From the NCBI GenBank assembly GCA_033065855.1, contig JAVXUO010000371.1, positions 1-64,000 on the forward strand: a stretch of 64,000 nt of DNA, written 5' to 3'. This DNA comes from Escallonia rubra (Eukaryota; Streptophyta; Magnoliopsida; Escalloniales; Escalloniaceae). The notes under the pieces were generated by a model. That model searched no databases. It was not told the origin of the DNA and worked only from the letters and a program-made list of their open reading frames with translations. Shown here in pieces: positions 45,001 through 58,500 of this stretch; position 1 is the stretch's first letter, and every line of letters begins with the position of its first letter. The translations under genes and the position numbers were made by a program.

Positions 45001-48000
45001 GTGTACACGAGTATAATTTTGATCATCCTGGTAATCAATCTTATGATTTGCTCTTTGGAAATTTATGTGGTGTTTACTTGTAAATGAGCTTCGGTACTAT
45101 TATTTTTAACTTAAGTTAATTGATGGTGGCACTGAAAATGTTTCTCATATCTTGCTTTTTGTGTAGATGCTTTTGACACAGAGCAGCTTTTAGAGTGTGT
45201 TGAAGAGCTCAAAAGTGGACACCCTGTCCATGTTCCAATATATGACTTCAAGAAACATCGCAGATGTTCAGAGTCCTTCAGGCAGGTATTGACTCTCTTG
45301 AACATATCGAATGAAAAGCTTCATGCAGTTTATTGATATCGTAGTAGTTTATTTTGGCTTTGAGGATTTCTCCTTGTTCTGTCTCATAACCAGTTTCTTC
45401 TTTACTTATGTTTTCTGTTCCCTCTATTTCTCTCTCTATTTTTCTTAGATGTCATTTTTCATCACTTGACAAGACCTTGTATAAGGATACCATAATGGCC
45501 TTTTGCTGGATAACTATTTAGGTTGAGTCGTTGAGATAAGTTCGAGTATTTAGGGACAAAGAGACTGATAACCCTGTTTAAGTTTTATGTCAATGCCTCT
45601 TTAACCTATGTTTTTTCCGGAATCCTTTGTTTGTGAGTTTTGTAATTTTATCCTTCCAAGTTTTAAAAATGTTGCTCTTGTTAAACTTCCAAGTTTTAAG
45701 TTTTATGTCAATGCCTCTTTAACCTATGTTTTCGCTGGAATCCTTTGTTTGTGAGTTTTGTAATTTTATCCTTCCAAGTTTTAAAAATGTTACTCTTGTT
45801 AAACTTCCAAGTTTTATGTCAATGCCTCTTTAACCTATGTTTTCGCTGGAATCCTTTGTTTGTGAGTTTTGTAAATTTATCCTTCCAAGTTTTAAAAATG
45901 TTACTCTTGTTAAACTTCCAAGTTTTAAGTTTTATGTCAATGCCTCTTTAACCTATGTTTTCGCTGGAATCCTTTGTTTGTGAGTTTTGTAATTTTATCC
46001 TTCCAAGCTTTAAAAATGTTACTCTTGTTAAACTTGTAATTGACTATCCATAATGCGGGACTTTTCTGGTCTAGGTGGCCTTTCCTCCAATCCAACCCAG
46101 TACAAAATTAAAAGCAAATACAAGAAAATAAGAGGAATGGGAGGTGAAGGACAATATCTTGGACTTGTCTCACTGATGCATGACCAAACTGGTTTCCTTG
46201 TTCAAATTTGAGTAAGAATGTGCTTGTATGTGTCTGGCTGTGTGTGGGTGTTTGCACGTGCTTGTGTGTTTGCAAGAGAGAAGGATGGGGAGCGTTAGAC
46301 TGCAAAAGGTCGAAAAAGGAGGATCTGGCATAGGTAACTGGCAGCTTCTAAAAGGGATGCCATCACTTCCATAAATCTGGGAACTGAGAAGGCTTTTTTG
46401 CTACTATTCCTATCATCATAGTTTTACCTTTTGGGACCCACTAAAGTTTTAGCTGCTACTATTTTTTCTGTTGCACTTTGTCAGGTAAATGCGTCTGATG
46501 TAATTATCTTGGAGGGAATTCTGGTTTTTCATGACCAACGTGTCCGCAACTTGATGAATATGAAGATTTTTGTTGACACAGGTTTCATTCCTTTTCATGT
46601 GGTTGTTTCTGACTTGTCATCATCAGTATAATTTGCGCTTGCTAGTTGTTCAATATAAAGTAGTATGGTTTTCTCATGTCTCTGAGACGCCTGGTTGTGT
46701 TATGCTCTGGCTTTCTTTAGTTTGATTCTTTACCCTTTGCTAGTTGTTCAATATGGACATCTTTTCTTACTTTCTCTTTTGTTGGTAAAACTGATACTAG
46801 ATGCTGACGTGAGGCTTGCTCGCAGAATAAGGCGTGACACAGTTGAGAGGGGTAGGGACCTAAACTCTGTTCTTGAACAGGCAAGAACCTTACTCTTTAA
46901 ATGCTTTATAATTAGGCAACCACTTGAATTTTCATTTGCTATCACCATCTTACCTTTTCTTTCTCATATCCTTGTTTTATAATGTGTAAAATGCCTGCTT
47001 TCTTCATTGATACAAGCAAAGTGATTCTGGCATTCTATTTAGCAGATTACCGTGGTCAAGCTACCACTAATCCCGCCCCCTGCCTTTAACAAAAAAGAAA
47101 AACAACCCCTTGGCCATCCGTTTCTATTAGATCCCCTCTTTTTTATAAATCTCTATTTGGATGCAAGGGAAGGGAATGCACGTCTATGTGCAGCAAGAAA
47201 GCTTTGAATCTTTATATGGCATTATATCCTTTGATTCACAATGGAAACAGCATTGTTTGGAGGGATAATATAGTCCAAAATTGGTTCTCTATTTCACTTT
47301 CCCTGTCCTCCCTGTTCTGGTAGGGAAAGGATGATGGGGGATTTCGGGGTACAAGTGAACTGATCTGAGCCAAACATTTGCTTATTAGCTCGGTTCGGTT
47401 GTCTTTCGAAGTAGTTGAAGCTTGGAATATTCTCTCTGGAATTGGCTTATTCAAGCTCAAGCAACCTGTCTGAACTTAGCTCATGCATATGTTGTAGGTT
47501 CATTTGCAAAACTTGGCTCAGCGTGATTGAAGCGCGAAATCGCATTATCAAATTATGATGTTTCATCTCCTGAAGAAACTATGGCTTGTGTCGAAATAGG
47601 TCAAAGGACGTAAAGGTCAAAATAGAGATGTCATAAGCATTACCCAATATTTGAAACTGCCTCAATCACGATGTTTAATCAGCCAATATTGCTTTGAAGG
47701 GTCTCTAATGCTATGAGTAAGCTTTATGATGTATGCCTTAATAAATTGTAAGCATGCAGGAATACTGCTAGTATAGAAATTACATTTCAGCCAGTATGAG
47801 TGATGTTCACAATCCCATATCGACTTAGATAAGTCATAGAAGTTGTATCTGAGGATGCATTAGCCATGGCAATATACCTAAATTTCTGTAATGGTTGAAT
47901 TTTTGTGGTCGGAAATGAGTGACAAGCAAGTTTATATTAGTAGTGCTGCATAAGTGGAATACATCAACTTTGATTTGCTGCTTCCAAATGCTTGTTCTGT

Positions 48001-51000
48001 GTTGCTGCTGTGTATCAGTTTTTTGTTTCGAGGATCCTGCTTAAAAGGTTTTGTATAACTCGCTTGAGGCTTTGATCTGATACTTATTCCAAAATTTTGA
48101 TTAGACTATCACTGACGCTAACAACTTAAGTGTAGTAGGGTGATAAAATCTTGCCCTTTTGATTTTATTTATGTATCTTGGAATCTTAGTAATATGAATC
48201 TTAATAAGTTTCATAATTTTCCGTGACTTTGGATTTGATTGACTGCCCACAGTGAAGAAGTAATCTTTACTAGTATCATGTTGAATGTGCAGTATGCTAA
48301 GTTTGTCAAGCCTGCTTTTGATGATTTTGTTCTGCCGTCAAAAAAGTATGCTGATGTAATCATACCTCGTGGAGGCGATAATCATGTCGCCATTGATTTG
48401 ATCGTGCAACATATCCGCACAAAGCTTGGTCAGCATGACCTTTGTAAAATATACCCCAATGTCTATGTTATTCAGTCAACATTTCAGGTACGTCTTCTGT
48501 TACTTCTAGATGAAAGTGGTTATACGTTTTTTGACATAAAGATGCTAAATCTTTGATGGGTCATCCACACTCAGGCCTTAAGTCCTCTCAGTGATTGTTC
48601 ATGATCAACTGTCAAAGGGGAAAAAAAGGAAAAAAGCAGGACATATAGTAAGACCATCTAGGACCGATGCAGAAAAGGGGATCATATATTGCCAAGATAA
48701 AGCCAAGTAACTGGGAAAGACAGAAATTACCATGGATGCGTCTTAAAGAAAATATGCCATTACTCTCGTTGGAAATAAAAGCAGAGGAGTTTGTACGCTC
48801 AAAACTTCTTTTCGGTGGTGTCAAATGCAATGTAGTTTATGCTTCATCATCAGTCTTACATGTTTCATAGTGGTTGTATGCTCACAGCGAGAACCCATGT
48901 TGCAGATTAGAGGAATGCACACACTGATTCGAGATCAAGATATATCAAAGCATGATTTCGTATTTTATTCAGATCGCCTTATTCGTCTGGTACTGCACCC
49001 TAACAATTGATCAAAACGTAATAGCCTCTTATGTTCTTACGCTACATTAAATCGTAATTATCATAACTTCAACTTCCAGGTTGTGGAGCATGGCCTTGGC
49101 CATTTACCATTTACTGAGAAGCAAGTAGTCACTCCAACAGGTATGCTTAGAGAAATTCAACAGCAGTGTGATTTTTAATAGTGGTTTTTATTTTGTGTCT
49201 TTTCTTTTCGTGATTAAAGTTTGCTCAAACCGCTGATTTGATTTCTTACCTCGTCAAAGTTGGCTGTTGCTGTAATTTTATCGCTTTGTAGTTTCTCTTT
49301 CTCGCTTAAGTGGTTGATGTTGCATTAACGGGCTGGTTTGGGAGTTCAACAGAAATCACACTCTGCATAGAGCACAAGATTATACAATGATTTTGCTGCA
49401 GTGCAATGGAAGCTTATGGCCACAATTCATACACAGTTATAGTCGTGATGATGTATCTGGCTTACCTTGTATTGCAAAGCATCTGTCCTTTTTTGAGTGT
49501 TAATGTTATACGCAATGGGAATATGAAAGAAATGCTAAATACTGGCCTAACTAAAAGCTTCAGTTTAGTGAACCTTAGATAACATATTGATCCAGGATGA
49601 TGCCTTAGAAAAGTTTTATAAGGCCATCCTATATTCAGGTGTGGGGGGCTAGGGTGTAGGATCGGAATTTAGTAGCTAGGTTTAGGGTTTAGGAACCGTA
49701 GAAGATATACTTTTTGGGCTGTTTAGGATGCTGCGAACAGTACCCGAGAACAGTGCTTTAGCACTAACAGAATAAAGAAATGGAAACAAGAAAAGAAAAT
49801 AAACCATAGAGACTCACAGAGATGGTTGATTTATCCACATTTCTTCCGTACATTATTCTCATCGTGCTCTTGATTCAAGACTTTGAATTGTTCTGGCGTA
49901 TGAGAAACCTGGGTTATGGGAAAGGAATATGCAAAATCATATATGTCCTATGCTCCACAATCGGTTTTCCGTCAATGGGTCCTTGTCCTCATTTGGAGTC
50001 TCTTTTGTTCTGCTCCTCAATCATGAAGAGTAACTAGGACCATTTCAGTTGTATTTCGAAACCCATAGAACAATTTCCTAAGCTTGTTCTATTTGTTCAA
50101 GGCCATAGTTTATGGCGAACTCGATGCAGGTTTTTTTTCCCATTTTTTTGGGAGGGGGGCCATCATTTGCAATGACATGAAAGGCGCTTCCTATGCGATG
50201 GACTAACAGTTACAATGTTCTCAATAGGCGAACCCCTATTTTTTTGAGGCCATATGGTGTTTGTGCTTGTGTGTGTGCGTGTGGGTGTTGATATGAACTG
50301 GTTCAAAAGGCTTAAAGGCTAGCTACCTAACTGTAATATTACTGAACTGCCTACCCGAGTAGATAGAGAAATCAGAAATGCTCTGTATACTTTTGACAAT
50401 TTGCTGAGACATTATAACAGGATCAGTATATACTGGGGTCGACTTCTGCAAGAAATTATGTGGAGTCTCTATTGTTCGAAGGTGAGCTTGAAGTCAGGTA
50501 TTAATAGAAGGCAATTGTGCTTATCTGCAAATTATCTTGCTTTAGTTGATGATACCCATTTTCAGCTTGAACTTTATGAACGTCTAGAGTTCAGAGGTCT
50601 TGCCTTTTTCATCTGGCGGCCTATCCTCTAGAGGAAAAGCAAATAGCTGCCTTCACTCCATATCTACGCTCTTATGCTGTGCCGATTATGTGATTTTATT
50701 CTCACTTTCCAAATTGAGGAACACATTCTTGAAATCAAGATATTGTTCGAAATTTAGTCAAATGCGAATATTGCTAACTTGGTCTGTTTGAATAAGGTAA
50801 GAACGATTTAAATGTGTGACTTGTGGTGCAGTGTCAGTTTGGAGATATATCGCCAGTTAGCCCAGGGCTTTGCTTTGTTTTTGTTGGGTGATTTCTGAAG
50901 CGCTTTAAAATTTATCGACTGTTGCATTTATGTTTACAGTGGCGAAAGCATGGAGAACGCGATGCGCGCCTGTTGCAAAGGAATTAAAATTGGAAAAATA

Positions 51001-51637
51001 CTGATCCATCGTGATGGTGATAATGGGAAACAGGTGATCCTTTCCTTTTTCTTTTGAGAAGACCTTTAGCAGGAGTTTTGCTGCCCCATGTTTGTATAAC
51101 TTGCGTACCTACGGCATTAATTTGCGTTTTTTAAACTGAAAACAGCTCATATATGAAAAACTTCCAAAAGATATTTCAGAAAGGCATGTCCTGCTCCTGG
51201 ACCCAGTTCTTGCTACAGGTAAAGGGTGTTGCATATTATTATGCGTTATTGTCTTGTCTTGTCTTCTTGCTTGGGTAAGTAATTCAAATTTAACAATCGA
51301 TTTATGGCGTATACTTGAAGGGAACTCTGCTAACCAGGCAATTGAACTACTCATACAGAAAGGAGTTCCCGAATCCCACATTATATTCCTAAACCTCATT
51401 TCCGTGAGTTGAATTTCCCATGCCGGTGATGCATATATCTAATTTTACAGGTTACACTGATCTTACTTCTTGTCTGTACCGTAAATTTAGGCCCCAGAGG
51501 GTATACACTGTGTTAGCAAGCGGTTCCCATCACTGAAGATCGTCACCTCGGAGATTGATGTAGCATTGAATGAAGAGTTCCGTGTCATACCAGGCATGGG
51601 GGAGTTCGGGGATCGATATTTCGGAACAGACGATTAA
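42008..51637 (+). CDS. UKL1: Uridine kinase-like protein with uracil phosphoribosyltransferase-like domain
   Basis: Pyrimidine-salvage protein, kinase plus UPRT-like fusion, about 478 aa. Fourteen exons: 42008-42188, 42305-42396, 44961-45030, 45167-45285, 46485-46581, 46801-46880, 48293-48487, 48906-48989, 49080-49140, 50421-50481, 50940-51033, 51146-51218, 51321-51403 and 51491-51637. The P-loop GGTASGKT is at 64-71, then the DSFYRGL and YDFKKH uridine kinase blocks and [11 protein letters not shown]. The C-terminal half carries the UPRT fold with the PRPP loop [11 protein letters not shown] (394-404). In characterised plant UKLs the kinase is the main activity and the UPRT part is doubtful. 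The start [17 protein letters not shown] matches the UKL1/UKL2 group; plastid import is possible. Intron 6 starts with GC. The exact paralogue is uncertain. Confidence 0.93.
42397..44960 (+). other. Intron 2 of the UKL gene, with a LINE insertion
   Basis: 2564 bases. Holds an antisense LINE remnant, a (CT)n tract at about 44600-44664, and a 50-bp tandem repeat at about 44675-44790 (ACCACGGCTGCTGTAG units starting at 44675, 44725 and 44775). Confidence 0.7.
43345..44500 (-). mobile_element. Decayed LINE (L1-type) ORF2 3' part, antisense in a UKL intron
   Basis: On the minus strand, broken frames give in order [11 protein letters not shown] and [21 protein letters not shown] (end of the reverse transcriptase), then [19 protein letters not shown] and SIWR (RVT zinc-binding region), and finally [18 protein letters not shown] (the usual C-terminal block before the stop). 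Frameshifts and stops separate the pieces. No poly-A tail or target duplication was found. Confidence 0.75.
45581..46040. repeat. Minisatellite in UKL intron 4 (111/118-bp units, four copies)
   Basis: AGTTTTATGTCAATGCCTCT starts at about 45581, 45699, 45810 and 45928, so the units are 118, 111 and 118 bases. The 7-base difference comes from an extra AAGTTTT at the unit joint. Copies are nearly identical, which indicates recent expansion. Confidence 0.88.
46881..48292 (+). other. GC-AG intron (UKL intron 6)
   Basis: Exon 6 ends CTTGAACAG and the intron starts GCAAGAAC. The next exon starts TATGCTAAG after GTGCAG. The join gives [11 protein letters not shown], the family sequence, in phase 0. 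No usable GT is close to the boundary. Confidence 0.85.
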
Positions 51638-52527
51638 CTCAAATGGGTGTTTGAAGATTGGTTCAGCTTGGGCATTTATATGAAATTAAAGAGCAGCATG
51701 TCTGCTGTAATTTGTATATACCCCCCCATATCTGCTGTGTTTATTGTTTTCGTCTCGATGATATGAGACCATGAACTACGTACGAGTTGAAGGCATGAAT
51801 GTACTACATTCCAATTAGTCTCGACAAAATTTATGCTTCCTGAATCTCTGATAATTTGAAACTGAAATGTGGTGCCAAACCTCTTCATATATTGTGTTTG
51901 AGATTGAGCGGGCGAAGGTTCGACTTCGAGGCTCTGAATGAATTATGCCTATACTTCGTACTTCGTAGCCACTGCAAAAAAACTTCAATACAGATACTTT
52001 CAATGCTACCGCACGTCGAGGTTATGCGGTGTTTTGTTGCTTAAATTGCATCTTGGCGAGAATAATTAATTTTTTTTAGTGACAAATGAGGAGTGGAATG
52101 ACGCATCTGAAATGCAAATATTCTCTCTTGTATCCACGACTTAAAGCTAACATTTTGTCCATTTTTACATAAAATCTAGGGCATAGTTTCTTTTTTTTAA
52201 TTGGGACATTTGGGCACAAATGGTATAAAAACTTGTGAATATAGATTATTACTGTGTACAGAACAAAGAGATCCGAGTATTTTCTTCAAACTCCTGCACT
52301 TGTCGGTAAAATGATTTTAATTTTTAATATACTACTCTTTAAATATACATGCTCTCCAACTTTATTTTGTTTTTGAATAATTTGCTTCCGAAATTGGGAC
52401 ACTCGGTTCGGTTTTTACCGACCCGATAGACTGCAAAAGAAAGTGAGATTTTTCTCGGATTTATCCATTCCCGCCACCAGCAGCAGCATAATGCCGCAGT
52501 AACCAGTAAACCCACCCGGAGCAGAAA
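51638..52527. other. Intergenic region between UKL and the RNA methyltransferase
   Basis: About 890 bases holding the UKL 3' UTR and the methyltransferase promoter. No other gene and no clear TATA box. Confidence 0.6.
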
Positions 52528-55500
52528 ATGGCTCTCCGCTTCCTCTCTCCTCTGCCGCCGCCGCTCTCCCTCTCTCTTATCACCTGCCACGCCACCACCC
52601 CCTCCGCCGTCCGCATCTCTCCACCTCAAATATCTGTTCAGTCGCCGCCACCGCCGCCGCCATCTCCGCAACCACTTTCTTTGCCTCTAAGCCCGAACGC
52701 AACCGCTTTCCCCTCCGTAACCTGCGCCCTCCACTGCTCTCATTTCCAATCGTACGCACCCCTTCTCTCCTTTATGTGTTCTCGCAATTCTGGTAAGCGA
52801 CTTTCTTACGTAAATTTCGAAATTGCAGGTGTTCGGGGTGTACGCACGAGTACAATCTCCACCATCCGGTCATTGTAGATGAGGCAGCCACCTTCTTTAA
52901 GAATCTTGGCGTGTCCGGTTTCAAATTCGACACTTGTAGACTGGTATACGTTCTGCGGTACTCTATTGTCTTTTTATCTAACTTTACGCTTTTTAATTAC
53001 AATGATTCTCTCTTACAGTGGGGATGGAGATGCCGCGCTAAACTTGCCATTCGCGGTTCATCCAGAGATCCTCTGATTGGGCTCTATCGAGAGGGTACTC
53101 ACGACGTTATTGACATTCCTGACTGTAAAGGTCGGACACCTAAACAATATGTAACTTATACATCAATGCCGCGGTGGAGCAAATCTCTACGAATTTAGAT
53201 AGGTGTATGAAAGTGTATAAATGTCAAATTATTAGTCTTATATCTTGTTTGTGCAGCGCATCATCCAAACATCAATGCCGCAGTGGAGCTTCTCAGACAA
53301 GGTTTTTTTTTGCTCTTGGACATTGTATTTTTCTCCGTAACTTATATCTTTATACTCTAGGGCTAAGGAGAAGACATAACTGTTTTCAATCCACCTTTGC
53401 TTGTCCCAGGGATAGTTGAGTTGAATGTGGAGCCATATGATGAAGATCAGGGGACAGGTGAACTAAGATATGTTCAGGTGATTAATGTAGGCTGTAAGTT
53501 ATAATAAGTGCTAGGGAGCTTGATTGCTACAAAAAGTTTTGTCACCTTCTGTAATTTATTGCTAATGTGATGGATGTTGGGTATCTGCAGATGGCTGTGA
53601 CCACATACAACACATCTCTCCCTGCCGCTGAAAGATATAGCAGAGGTTACTAGTTCATCTGCCACATCATTTACCTCATATATGGATCTTATCGTTGATA
53701 GTAATGGCCTGCTTAGCCATTTAGGGTCACATGTTTATGTGCAATTGCAGGTAAGGTACAGGTTGCGCTGGTGTGGAATTCAAGAAGTGAGAATTCACCA
53801 AGTTCTGATAAGCTAAATGCTCTGGCCAAGGTCTCTCAGTCTGTATGTGTTAATTTGCGTATTGTGTTTGTAGTTATGCTGATGCTTGTTATTGTGTTTG
53901 TAGTACTTATGGAGAAATGGTGGACCTACTAGGAAAGTGCAATTGATTCATTCAGTTTGGGCTAACTTTCAAACATCAACGAACAATGTGAGTGGAATAT
54001 TTTTGTAGCTGTATTAGTCCGTATCTTGTTCAGGATGGAAATCAAAAGTAAAAGTGATTTTGCTCCAATTAATGGTATATTTGAGTTGTTAGCCTGTTTC
54101 CTTCATTGCTTACGTTGGTAAGATACACTTACTGTGGTATATTCGTGTGGGTCTATATAGTATGTTGAATAGGTAAGAAACTAAGAGGAAATAAGGAGTA
54201 CTGGTGAAAGGATAGTAACTAGAAAGATTATTATATACCGGTGAAAACACTGTCAAGGGTTAACAAGAATAGGATTCGATACCGGTGAAAGGATAGTAAT
54301 TAGAAAGAGTATTATCTGTCAATCTCTTATTCTCTTTCTATGGACCTTGGGATGGAAGATGTAATTGATCAAGTAAATAAGCTCTTGTACTAAAAGCTGT
54401 GTTGCTAACTTAGGTCGAACTGTGATACACTAGAGTGTCTTTTTCAATTATTTCAGGCATGCTTTTCCTTCTCTTTGAGAGGACTGGGGATTCACTAGTG
54501 CTCTTTCATCTGCAAGTCATGGAGGCCTAAGTCGGCAGCTGAATCGTGTGGTTAAAGGATTAGGAGTTGGGGCTGGCAAGGCGAGACGGTACTGTCTTGT
54601 GATGCTGAGGAGAACCACTGTTATATTTGAGTTTCTTTTGCTGCTCATCCAAGCTTTACAGGTTTGAGTATCAACACTGCCAAAAATTGCATCAGTTCCG
54701 TGGGGTATGTCGTTACGTGAGTCTTCTGGCTGGTCCTTTGGTTGCAGAGTGGGTGGCCTTCCCAGCACAATGGCTTGCCTTTGGGATTAATTTTTAAGAA
54801 TAACTCATGTTGGGGCCCAGTTGTGGATGTGGAACGCTTTGAAATATCGGAAAGTTGGAAAGGCAATACCTCTCTAAAGGTGGGAAGCTTATGTAAATCA
54901 AAAGTGCTCTGTCTAGTCTACCGCTTATGTCATGCCCTCCTTTGTTATTCCGGCCTTAGTTGTCAAAATATTGGAGAAAGTGGGGTTGTTTTAATGGGAA
55001 GGTGTGGGGGTGGAAAAATATACCACTTGTTGAATTGGGAGTGGGCAGAACTGTGAATTTTGGCGCTTAGCTATCAGGAGTATTAGGTTATTCAATTCTG
55101 CGTTTGCTGTAAACTGGTTTGGAGGTTCATGGTGGAAGAAGGGAATTTTCGTTGAAAAGGTTGATAGTGGGAGTTTGGTTCGGGGGTGTTTGGATGGTGG
55201 CTTGAGGTGGTGGAAGGCTCTTATGGCATGAGGTTATGCATGGCATCAGCAAAGGCTTGGAAGTTTATCTCAGACACATTTATTTCAAGTGCTTTCTCCT
55301 GTTGCAGATTTTTTGCTTGCTCTTGGTGACAATGACTCTTGGATGTGCAAGATTGGAAACTAGTGTTTGTTACTTGGACTCGGTATGAGTGTCCGAGTCG
55401 GATACGTGCCTAGTGACGAATTTGTCTGTTTTTCAATACCCAAGACACGGGGACATGGCAATATACTCTTATATAATGTTATTTTTAGTTAGGTCATAGT

Positions 55501-58500
55501 TAACATGGCGCTTTTTGTGACGCACATTATTTTACTTTAAAATTTATATCATCTCAAAGCAATAACGAACTGAAAGAAACACTAAAAGACAGTGTTCTTA
55601 GAGGCATATCTTATGAGATTTGTCACACACATATCCCATACCCCGTCTCCAAGTTTCAAGTGTCCGACATGAGTACTTCACGCAATTTGAAGAGTCCATG
55701 TAGCATAGCTGGGAGTTCATTGGGATATTTTTTCTGTGAAGTCCTCTTGTGGGCTGCTCTCGGCTAAAGGATTCTATTCCTCATCCTTGGAAGGTTGTTT
55801 GGCATACCTTGGCTCCACCTTATGGTGGATTCCGTCATTGAGCTGAAAACTTGAGGAAACGGAACAGCATGAATTGGATGGGAGAGTGTGGCCCATCTAT
55901 TGCCCCATTACCCAGTTGCGGCCTGTTTAGGACCTAGTTTTGATCTTTTCATTTATTCTGGGTCATGCTTCAGTTATGATGCGGAGTTGGTCTCTTTACA
56001 AGAGAAAAAGAGGAAGATGACTCTTTAGGATGTGACCCCACTGCATATACGAGAGAAATAATCCTTTGAGGCGTTAGAGCTTCTGTTGGCTAAAAAGGAG
56101 TCTCATGTTTGAATACTTACTTTCCCGTGGTCAGAAGAAGAATGTATACGTTCTCCGTATGCCTTTCGCATTTTTTTTTTCAACAGTTTTTGTTAGTTAA
56201 TTTAGGTTATACATTTGTCTTTAATATACTTTTACTTGATCAATAAGAGAAAAAAGATCTCAGGCATGATTACATCAGAAAAACGATCTGTCACATAGGC
56301 TGTCAGTCCCATCGTATCTTTCATTTCATCAATTTTTCCTATAATGTGCTGGAAAATTCGAACTTACAAGGTGGAGAAGTGTAAAGATCTTTAGAGCCTA
56401 GCTGATGTGTGTTTTTATGCATACTAAAAATAATATAATATGTTTCCTGTCATGCAATGTTGACAAAGAAACTTTCTTCTGAAATTAGAATTTAGAAGTA
56501 CTTTTCATGATCATTCAGCATGACTTGTTTGAAAATTCTGTTAGTCAGTTTATCTGCTGCAATGCATATATGACCTCTTGCTAAAGAAGCAGCATATATC
56601 TGTTCTTTGGGGAATTTTTTTCCATTCGAAAACAACAATTATATGCTTTCTTTAGATGCTTTCAACTTCAATATAATCTTGCTGGTGATGCAGATAATTT
56701 TTGGTAACAGATGGAGGCATCTACTTGGAGAAAGAGACTTCTGGGAGCATGTAGGAGGAATTGATGTTTCCTTGACTCCATCAAGTTTTGGCCAAGCGAA
56801 TACACGGGTAGAATCCTAATCTAGAAATCCCCTTACCTTGTTTCGAGGGAAATTAGGTAGACACATCGTTATTGGTCTATTACTATCAGATAATCAGACA
56901 ATAAACTAAGGATTGTTACGCTGTCAGTTCCTTCAGAGCGCACATTCTTCTATGCAACTTTTATGTGGTAAATTACCTAACTTGAGTTCCAAAGAAAAAG
57001 GTTTATCACACTTCTGATGACTGCTATAGAATCATCTGGGTCATTTCCACTACTAGCAAGATCAGCATTGTGCAATTTTATTTTGTTTGCTTGAGAGCTT
57101 TTTACTTGATTTTTGATTTTTCTGTCAGGCTTTTGATTCTTTGCTCCGGAAGTTACACAAGTATGTCCCACTTGGTTCATCAGTTGCTGATCTCTATGCT
57201 GGAGCTGGTGTCATTGGATTATCATTGGCATCCACAAGAAAGTGCAGGCAAGAACGTGTTCCACGAGCTCTGAAATTCAAGTTCGCATTCTTTTAATCCA
57301 AAATGACTGTTTCTTATTTTCAGGTCCGTTAAATGCATTGAGATTAACAAGGAATCAAAGCTATCTTTTGAGAAGACGGCTGAGCGGTTACCACATTCTG
57401 TAGATAGCAGCATTAGCTGGCATCAAGCTGACACTTCAATTGTTAGTGTTAACACTAAAAGTTTTCATATTTGTTTCTGTCTACCTACTATAGACATATG
57501 TTATACATATATATGTATATAATATATACACATGTAAATATATATTTATATGACATTGAAGTATATATGGGTCATTGGGTCATCTAAATATTGGCTCCAA
57601 TTCCTTCTGCAATCTGATATTGTTGGAAAAGTTAAGGAAATTTGAATGTCTGAGGCTCAATTCGACACCAGTTGGACTTTATCCGCTAAAATGCAATAAG
57701 ATACCTATGGCATTGGCATGAGCATTGAAGCTAAAGCAGGATGGGTTTCGGTGAGGGGAATGTTTGCGGGAGGTGAGAAGGCAATCAATCAGGTCCTATG
57801 AGGAAGTGCGTGTGGACATTAGTTTCTTAGCCGGATGTTTTGCATATAAGGATTTTGACTAGGCAATATATTGGAAAGATTGGGGTGAAACATTTTGTCA
57901 GTTTTCAAAACTAAAGGTTGTACCTTTAGCACATGAAAAGAAGTAGGAGAGGAGCCAGGGTTTTGAATCCTGTTACTAAGAATATTACTGTAACTGGAAA
58001 AAGAAACCCTTTTAGAACTTGGGACAGTGATGAATGGATAGTACCACAGAATAATAGGATGAACATGAAGCAGCAGTGTCATTGCTTAAATGACGGTGCT
58101 TTTCTTAGGTAAGCATAAAATTATTCTTAGGATGCATCTGTGTTCCGTCATTTTACATTATCATAGGAGGAGAATATCGTAGTTTTCTGTAGTCTCAGTG
58201 CCTACACAAACATCAAGTTCCATGCTGTGGTGACCTTTTTTTTCTTTTTCCATTTGACAACTTTTTCAGGATCCAATTTCTTGGTTTTGGGGATCGGATG
58301 TGATTGTGGTCGATCCTCCTAGAAAGGGGCTGGACCCAAATCTGGTTGATGCATTATGCAAAATATCAGCGGTAAGGCGCAGTGCCAAGTCACATGAAAG
58401 GTAATGAAGTTGTTCTGGTAAATTAGCGGTTTAGGAATTTAATGGGGATTTATATACTATGATGCTAAGAGGATGTGAAGTCATGATTACTTTATAAGTC

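Noticed and set aside
45745-45951. 68-aa frame with an internally repeated sequence ([15 protein letters not shown])
   Set aside because: It is a translation of the intronic minisatellite, interrupted in other units.
52528-52878. A 116-aa single-frame protein at the start of the methyltransferase gene
   Set aside because: It reads through the donor at 52752. The spliced frame gives the conserved Cys motif and continues into the family sequence.
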